Shown here: positions 57,328 to 64,000 of the stretch, piece by piece | Position numbering within the stretch: the first letter of the stretch is position 1 | Layout of the letters: every line of letters starts with the position of its first letter | Program-made: the position numbers and the translations under genes | The notes under the pieces: model-generated | Database searches by the model: none | Told to the model about the DNA's origin: nothing | Seen by the model: the letters and a program-made list of their open reading frames with translations, nothing else | NCBI RefSeq assembly: GCF_001625215.2 | Contig: NC_030381.2 | Coordinates: forward strand, 6,473,131 to 6,537,130 | From: Daucus carota subsp. sativus | Lineage: Eukaryota; Streptophyta; Magnoliopsida; Apiales; Apiaceae | DNA: 64,000 nt | Reading direction: 5' to 3'

Positions 57328-57753
57328 TTATTCATTCAGCTCTGCTGCAGTAACGTTCTGGACTCCAATCAACTTCTTCATAGCTTCAAACTTGACTCTA
57401 CCCAGTGCTTTTGTCAGAATGTCCGCACGCTGTTCTTGTGAGACCACATATTTAATCACCAATTCACCTCGTTCTATGCATTCTCGGATAAAATGAAAGC
57501 GGACGTCTATATGTTTGCTTCTCCCATGCAGAACTGGGTTCTTCATTAACTCAATTGCAGACCTGTTATCTACACAAAGTGTAACTGCTCCAATGTTCTG
57601 TCCTGATAACTCTGTTAACAATCCTCGAAGCCATATACTCTGACATGCAGCAGTAGTTGCTGCCATATACTCTGCTTCACACGAAGAAAGAGCGACCACT
57701 CTCTGTTTTTGTGAAGCCCACGAGATCAGATTCCCGTTTATATAGAAACACAT
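57328..57753 (-). pseudogene. Copia RNase H remnant
   Basis: CFYINGNLISWASQKQRVVA, LSSCEAEYMAATTAACQSIW, CVDNRSAIELMKNPVLHGRS and KHIDVRFHFIRE are the conserved C-terminal RNase H motifs of copia Pol. A frameshift near 57,755-57,815 separates it from the reverse transcriptase frame. Ends at AAELNE with a stop. Confidence 0.9.
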
Positions 57754-57812
57754 TCCTCATGTGCTTCTTCTATCAATGACGTCACCAGCTAAATCACTGT
57801 CAGTGAAACCAG

Positions 57813-58946
57813 TTAACGCCCGTTTGCTTCCATCCTTTGCATATACCAACCCATATCAATTGTACCCTGTATATACCTTAAGATGTGCTTCACTGCTTGT
57901 TGATGCTTCACAGTGGGTTTCTCCGTAAATCGGCTTACCACTCCAACCGCATATGCAATGTCTGGTCGAGTATGAGTTAAATATCTCAGACTCCCAACAA
58001 TGCATCTATATTCTTTTGCACTCACCAGTTGTCCTCCTTCATCTTTATCAAGCTGTAATTTATGTTCCATTGGGTACTTGGACGAATTGCACCTTGACAT
58101 TCTAGCTTTCTCCAAAACTTTCTTGGCATATGCTGATTGTTTCAATGTGATTGATGACCTTCCCTGCTTAACTTCTATACCAAGATAATATGACAACAAA
58201 CCCAGATCACTCATTTCAAATTGTTTATTTATTTGCTCCTTGAACAGCTTAATCTCGAGTTCACTTGAGCCGGCAACTAGTAAATCATCGACATACATCC
58301 CAACTATCGGTACACTCCCATTTCTGCATTTAGTGTACACAGCCTGCTCATGCAAACATTTCTTAAAACCCAAATCCTTTAAACATTTATCTAACCGTGC
58401 ATTCCAAGCTCTCGGAGCTTGACGTAACCCATATAGCGCCTTCGACAATTTATAAACCTTTTGTTCTTGTCCTTTCTTCACAAATCCTTCAGGCTGAGTG
58501 ACATAAACTTCTTCAAGAAGTTCTCCGTTCAAAAAAGCTGATTTTACATCAAGGTGATGCACTTCCCATTCTTCTTTTGCTGAGAGAGCCAACAACAAGC
58601 GTATCGTTTCTAGACGTGCCACCGGAGCAAACACCTCGTCATAATCAATTCCTTTTCTTTGTACATAGCCTTTAGCAACAAGACGGGCCTTATGTTTTAC
58701 CACATTTCCCTCCGTATCCTTCTTTAATTTAAAGACCCATTTCAACCCAATAGCTTTATGTCCAGGCGGCAAATCCATGAGCGTCCAAGTTTTATTTTTC
58801 TCAATAGTCTCCAGCTCCAAATTCATAGCCTGCTGCCATTCCTTTTCTTCTGCTGCCTCGCTGTATGATACTGGCTCCTCAACCTTCAGTAACATGAGTT
58901 CATCAAGCATGTCTATTATCTCTGTTTCGTTGTACAACTCTTCCAA
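57813..58946 (-). pseudogene. Copia reverse transcriptase
   Basis: 377 open residues: KWVFKLKKDTEGNVVKHKAR, LVAKGYVQRKGIDYDEVFAP, VHHLDVKSAFLNGELLEEVY, LYGLRQAPRAW and the catalytic YVDDLLVAG are all present, then YYLGIEV and the GSLRYLTHTRPDIAYAVG block. The reverse transcriptase domain itself looks intact. Separated by a TAA (about 58,998) from the integrase frame upstream. Confidence 0.92.
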
Positions 58947-58997
58947 TGCTCTAAAACGGCGAGGTCCACTGCTTGCTTCAGATATTACGTCCGTTTT

Positions 58998-60143
58998 TTA
59001 TGCAGATGATTCAGATGTGCCGGCATTAGATGACTGTGTGGGCGTTGACATTCCTTGCTCTATTTGCGCTGACATTTCTTGCTGTGTATCATCACTATTT
59101 CCATCATTTGTTACACTGTTAATCATAGTAACATATCCAGGGATTGATACAACACTTTCTTCAGCTTGCTCCCAAGACCAGAAATTTCTTTCCTGAAACA
59201 CTACATCCCTGCTAACGTGCACAGCTCCAGTGGTTGGATCATACAGCCTATTTCCCTTTGTTCTTGGTTCTCTGCCAAGGTACACAACCAACTTACTACG
59301 ATCATCCAATTTTTTAACATGCACCATAGGTATTTTCATATACGTCGCACATCCAAAAATCCTTATGTGAGCCAAATCTAGAATCTTGCCACTCCACGCT
59401 TCATATGGAGTTTTACCATTTAAAACACGAGTAGGCAGGTGGTTCAGTACATAAACAGAGTCGCGCGCTGCCTCCCCCCACATTAACGAGGGTAAGCCAG
59501 ACTCTTTCAGGAGGCTTCTTGTCATTGCAGCCACTGTACGATTTCTTCGCTGCACCACCCCATTTTGCTGCGGGTTGTATGGCGTTGTATATTGCCTCTG
59601 AATGCCGACCTCTTCACAATATGATACAAAATCTCTTGAACAAAACTCTCCACCACGATCTGTCCTTAACATTTTTATCCTTCTCTCTGTTCGATTCTCA
59701 ACCAGTACTTTAAATCTTTTAAAAACCAAAAATGCATCACTCTTCTCTTTTAACAAGTATACCCACATCTTTCTACTGAAATCATCAACAAACAAAAGAA
59801 AATAGCGGTTACCTCCAGGTGTCACTGGTGAAATAGGTCCACAAATGTCTGCATATATTAGCTTCAATTTCTCACTGGCTTCAAATCTTGCTCGAGATGG
59901 AAAAGGGCTTCTGGATTGCTTAGACATTAAACAGCCTTCACACTTCCTTGATGGTTGAATCAACCTTGGGATGCCATGTGCCATTTCATCTCTCGACATA
60001 AGTTCCAAGGCTTGAAAATTTACATGTCCAAGCCGAGCATGCCATAGCCATGTATTCTCCTCTGATTTTGTAAGTAAACATGTAGGCTGGTTTTCCTCAA
60101 GACTAATCTTGTACAAGCGATTTTCAGTTCTTTTCACTTTCAT
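58998..60143 (-). pseudogene. Copia integrase
   Basis: GAG-pre-integrase with the HHCC finger (HARLGHVNFQALELMS, CEGCLMSKQSRSPFP), then the core with D (YADICGPISP), D (LRTDRGGEF) and E (NPQQNGVVQRRNR; the usual E of QNGVAER is Q here), and C-terminal GYS/YDP-type sequence (VYLGREPRTKGNRLYDP). The Q for E at the third catalytic position would inactivate the enzyme. Confidence 0.87.
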
Positions 60144-60162
60144 TAACAGCCTTCCACGTTCT

Positions 60163-60940
60163 TCATATATACACCCACAAATAATCTCCCTGCAAAATTA
60201 CTTTATTCCCGGCCTCAGACAATTGACCCAGACTTATAATATTGTTGCACAAAGTGGGGATATAATATACCTCTTTGAGAGTTTTTTCTTCCCCATTTTT
60301 GCACCTGAATGAGACAACTCCTCGACCTTTAATATCCACGGTAGAACCATATGCATCTCCAAATTTCATCTCCAAATTTCACCTGTCCGGTCACGCTTTC
60401 ATCCAACTCCTTAAATTTCCCATGCTGTCCAGTCATATGATTATTGGCACCATTATCCAAATACCAAACTTGTGATTCTTTTTCTCTCTCAATATTTTTC
60501 TTTAACTTTGGGATTACTGTCTCTTCCTTTAACAACATCGCGTTTGTTTCAGCTTTCCCGACTTCAGCAATAAGTAAAGCTGGCTCATCTTCTTGAATTT
60601 GGGAAAGGTTCACCTCCTTTTGCATGTCTTTTTCCTTCCGAGGCTTACGACATTCTGCAGCAAAATGTCCATATGTTTGACAATTAAAACACCTCACCTT
60701 ACTTCTATCCCGTCCACCACGGTTTCCGTCTCTCCCGCGATAATCTCCACCGCCTCGAGTTCCATCCTTGCTGGTTCGCTTTAACCATTCTTCTCGAGTG
60801 AGTAGCAGTTGCCCTTCATTGTTCTCCTTTCTTCTCCACTCCTCCTCAGTCAACAGAAGATGTCCTTGGTTCGTTTCAGTCTGCCCACGTAACCGTTCCT
60901 CATGAGCCTTCAATGAGCCAATTACTTCCTCCACTGACAT
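60163..60940 (-). pseudogene. Copia Gag C-terminus and protease, frameshifted
   Basis: The zinc knuckle CFNCQTYGHFAAEC lies in an R/G-rich region (about 60,695). The protease begins WYLDNGANNHMTG (about 60,450). A 13-bp tandem duplication (60,354-60,366 and 60,367-60,379) shifts the frame inside the protease. A TA-dinucleotide expansion near 60,165 shifts it again before integrase. Confidence 0.88.
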
Positions 60941-60962
60941 CTCCTCTAAATTACCAAATTGT

Positions 60963-61466
60963 TCAATAGCAGATGCAATTTGGAGAAATTTTTAAGGGAA
61001 CAGCTCTGAGTAGTTTCTTTACTACATACGCTTCTTCCATTTTCTCTCCTAGTGCCCTGATATTTGTTACCAGACCATTTAGCTTCATGTAAAACTCATC
61101 GAGCTGCTCAGTTTCCTTCATGCACAGGGCTTCAAATTCTCCCTTCAACGTCAGTGCTCTTGCCTTCTTCACTTTATCTGCGCCCAGGCACATAGTTTTA
61201 ACAGCAGTCCATGCCTCCTTGGACGTTTTCTTTTCTGCAAGAGCCAGCAGTAGGTCTTCTGGAATTCCTTGGTAGATGACAGCTAAAGCCCGCTTGTCAA
61301 TTTTGTCATCGATCACAGCCTTCGCGTCTTTAGGTTCTATGGCCTCCCACACCCCATGTGCCTGCATAAACACCTTCATTTTCAGTGCCCATGTTGTGTA
61401 GTTGGTCTTCGTTAACATAGGATAGCTTAAGCCAAACGAGCTCTCCTTTGACTTGCTTGTTTCCAT
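60963..61466 (-). pseudogene. Copia Gag N-terminal part
   Basis: Starts at ATG 61,466 (METSKSKESS). YPMLTKTNYTTWALKMKVFM then WEAIEP and KEAWTAVKTMCLGADKVKKA are the usual copia UBN2/Gag motifs. A one-base gain in an A-run at about 60,990 ends the frame; the reading continues at QIASAIEQFGNLEEMSVEEV. Confidence 0.9.
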
Positions 61467-61498
61467 CCTGAGATGTCTGAGCAGAAAACAGTAACCTG

Positions 61499-61510
61499 GC
61501 TCTGATACCA
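61499..61510 (-). other. Copia primer binding site, initiator tRNA-Met type
   Basis: Minus-strand TGGTATCAGAGC, two bases from the LTR end. Confidence 0.92.
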
Positions 61511-61512
61511 CG

Positions 61513-61821
61513 TGTAGCACTATAATCACACACACACACTTGTATGAATATAACACTGGAAGAAGAATGTAAGACTGCCACATTTATTAGTTCATGCAAC
61601 GTACAGAGATTTATAGGAACTACTAACTGAAAGCTAATTAAACACTAAAGTGCTAAAAACTAGGAACCAGTGCAGAACAAACTTCTAACCTTACTCTACT
61701 ACTTTATTCAGCTCCTATTCCTACGCTAATACTTATTATCTGACCAACTTAGCTATTAATATATAGCCATATAACAGCTATATTTTATTTTAAATATGTT
61801 TAGATTAATTAAAATCTAACA
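61513..61821 (-). repeat. 5' LTR of the copia element
   Basis: 309 bp. Minus strand TGTTAGATTTTAATTAATC at the start and ...AGTGCTACA at the end. It contains a (CA)n tract at about 61,527-61,539. Confidence 0.92.
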
Positions 61822-63447
61822 GGCTGCACAATACTTGGGCTGGTAAAAGTTGCACCTAATTCTATATTTTAGAAAAGTTTTTTCAACTAAAGGGTGCACA
61901 TAGCGACAGGTTGATGAACAGGACAATTCTGTAACATGCTGTACAGATGTCTACAGCGGCTAAAATCTGGTCCGGACTCACTTTCGAATATCTGTAGAGT
62001 TCCTCTTCTCCGAGCCCAAAATGTATTTCTAAAAAAGAAAATGTTAGGTACTCAAAAACTTATAACAAAATGATGTGTCGAAATCTGATTGACTGCATTC
62101 GCTCCAATAATAATGAGATTCCTTATATATGTATCAATTATCAATCACTCAATCATAATTTTACACTTGTCTGTCATGTTATTTGGTAAAAAAATTTGAA
62201 AAGACTTTTTAGGGATACGTAGTATTATCCTTCTAAAAATTAGTGAGATTTTGTTGATATTCCTATTAAAAAAATTCATGCTCTGGTCCTTTAAAATTAT
62301 GGTTTAGCCATGCACTGTTGAATTATATATGACTAGCCTTTAACCCGTGCAAAGCACGGGCGCTTATATAACTCGTAATTTATTAATTATAATTTAAATC
62401 TTAATATCATTTTATTAGTATTTTAATATTAATAATTTGGATTTTAGTTAAATTATATTAACCAACTGATTATATCTTCTAACAGAAATTTAGCTTTCAC
62501 AATTTATTATCTATCTATAATTATTTTTCTGATATTAATATGTGATAGTTTATTATTCAATTAATTTTAAATCAAAATTTTCATATTTCATATATCTTCA
62601 TATGTTACGTAATGGTTCGTGTTTGTAATGAAATAGAACACGTTAAAGTTAAATTTCGAGTAGAATATATTATAATTAAAAAGTAGCGTCTCTAATTATT
62701 TATATGTATTTTAGACAAAAGATATTCAAAATTGTATATTTATAATTAGTTATACATTTATCTATAAATTTTTTTAATATTAATATATGTTATTAACAGT
62801 AGTTTCATCTTTTTCAACTAATTATAAATTATATTTAAAAAGATATTAATATACATAAGGAGTGTTTTTAGTATATGAAACTGTTTAATATCTATCTACA
62901 TGTTGTAGACTTTTAGTTTTAGAGAACCAAAATTTTGTACGACTACAAATTATACCTATGTTAGGCTTTTTATAGTATAGTATAGATTCGGTAAACGCCT
63001 TTTCCAACACTTTACGGTTTAATTAGATCAGTTGACAAGCTATCACAGTTCAATTTATAGAGAGTCTCGGGTTCAGAATGCTAATATTGCAAAACTTCAC
63101 TAGACTTCCAACTTGAGATACTGAGCTATACATGGACTTGCACCTTGAGATGCTGAGCTGAGTTTTTTCACTTGATCCTACGTAGATAAGGCAATAACAA
63201 AGATAATGACAGTAGGGTCCAATTCTGGGAAGCCATTTCTATGTCATCGCCTTCTTGTTAAAAAACTAAAATTTTAGTCGTTATCTCTAAGCCGAAAAAT
63301 ATACCGGAAAAATTATTTTTTCTCAGACATTCAGATCCTCATTTCCCCTTCAATACCAACAGTCTGATTGAAGGTCAGCTGAGATATACATTCTTCACAT
63401 TAATGAATCTATCATTTTTGGGAACAGATACAAATAAAAGAATTAAT
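61822..63447. other. AT-rich intergenic region with a possible short transposon
   Basis: No gene recognised. A hairpin CCCGTGCAAAGCACGGG lies at 62,344-62,360 in the context ACTAGCCTTTAACCCGTGC, a motif I associate with short non-coding plant repeats. A possible other end is TTTTTATAGTATAGTATAG near 62,968-62,987. The class is not established. Confidence 0.4.
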
Positions 63448-64000
63448 TCAATCATTTAATAAAGATGAAACAATATGTGAAACCTCATAAGTCTTTTTTT
63501 TAAGAGAATGTAGAGCATGTCTTACACCCTCAACGGTTGTTTGGTTAAGAGCCAGGTATCTCCATTTTTCTTTCTCCACGAAGTCTGCATCCAGGAATTT
63601 TGAAGCGAATTCCCAGAGTCTGCAGACATCTTCGAAGTTTGTAAGGAACCCAAGCGAAACTGTAATAACAGATATTCCTAATATGCATTTATCCTTTTTG
63701 TTTCTCAAAGGTCCTGCCTGCTCAGGATTTTTGCTCTCTAGTAAATTTCTCTCGTTATCTTGCATGTCCGAGAAGTATATGTTTTTCAGAAATCCACAAC
63801 TAAGAGAAATGTTGTTTCTGTCAGCTAGTTTTTGTACAAGTGCAGGATCAACCTTTTCGCCTTTCCAATCAAATATATTGAAACCCACTGCTGGCCCTCG
63901 ATCAAATCGTATACCTTTGGTCCATATATTGTAACTAATGGAAGTGCATTTTCTGAATTTGGATGATTAAGGCTCGTCAGCGCATTTACCAGCCAGTTGA
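63448..64000 (-). pseudogene. 3' part of a molybdenum-cofactor-sulfurase-like (PLP aminotransferase fold) gene
   Basis: Minus-strand reading from the window edge: NWLVNALTSLNHPN, ALPLVTIYGPKV; then in another frame RFDRGPAVGFNIFDWKG, DPALVQKLADRNNISLSCGF, VSLGFLTNFEDVCRLWEFAS, KFLDADFVEKEKWRYLALNQ. This matches the C-terminal half of plant proteins annotated as molybdenum cofactor sulfurase-like/PLP-dependent transferases, recognised from memory of the family. The two frames meet at about 63,907-63,915, where an extra TA (GGTATACGA for GGTACGA) shifts the frame. So it is a pseudogene or carries a sequence error. The C-terminus after ALNQ is longer than I recall for the family and ends at 63,448. 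The 5' part is outside the window. Confidence 0.72.

Larger units (their letters stand above)
57022..61821 (-). mobile_element. Decayed Ty1/copia retrotransposon
   Basis: LTRs at about 57,022-57,295 and 61,513-61,821, primer site at 61,499-61,510, purine tract at 57,296-57,306, and copia-order coding remnants between (Gag, protease, integrase, reverse transcriptase, RNase H). The left LTR lacks about 27 bp of the outer end. GGCT next to both outer ends (57,018-57,021; 61,822-61,825) may be the remains of a target duplication. At least six frame lesions make it non-autonomous. Confidence 0.9.

Overview
This is nuclear DNA of a flowering plant, most likely a eudicot. It is AT-rich, intron-containing and packed with plant transposon families: Athila-type and chromovirus-type Ty3/gypsy, Ty1/copia, TRIM, LINE, CACTA, hAT and Stowaway-like MITEs. 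I cannot name the species. There are no rRNA, tRNA or CRISPR loci.

The backbone is a local cluster of small class I TCP transcription factor genes, all on the minus strand. I find eleven loci between 7.8 and 51.7 kb. Four read as intact (13,282-13,809; 26,952-27,575; 30,325-30,855; 41,335-41,886). One keeps its TCP domain but has a premature stop (46,731-47,201). One is cut by an Athila-like retrotransposon (7,793-8,312). Five are frameshifted or truncated. The cluster has two architectures. Two collinear blocks (A, 7,793-16,711; B, 27,059-37,025) each carry two different TCP genes. A tandem array of roughly 2.3-kb units (37.6-51.65 kb) carries seven copies, D1 to D7.

Layout. 1-7,792: Athila-like gypsy element (minus; 3' LTR outside the window) inserted in TCP gene A1. 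8,901-11,590: dead LINE. 13,282-13,809: TCP A2. 16,712-18,534: two exon-like segments that join in frame, beside a CACTA right end reaching 25,149. 18,831-24,825: nearly intact gag-only LTR element (TR-GAG type) nested in that CACTA. 25,155-26,000: partial third copy (C) of the block sequence. 26,952-30,855: TCP B1 and B2 with two MITEs. 33,008-36,273: CACTA element carrying exon fragments of an APC/C activator (FZR/CCS52) and a serine carboxypeptidase-like gene. 37.6-51.65 kb: TCP array. 52,174-56,652: TRIM with a hAT element inside one LTR. 57,022-61,821: decayed copia element (minus). 63,448-64,000: 3' end of a broken molybdenum-cofactor-sulfurase-like gene running off the right edge.

Blocks A and B are paralogues, so they give empty sites. 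The MITEs, the gene-carrying CACTA and the LINE are each present in one copy and absent from the other. For the MITEs and the CACTA the target-site duplications can be read directly, and for most other elements here the insertion borders are precise. The possible novelty is the TCP cluster: rapid copy birth and decay, shared C-terminal modules that have been reshuffled, and duplicated TATA promoters inside the tandem units.
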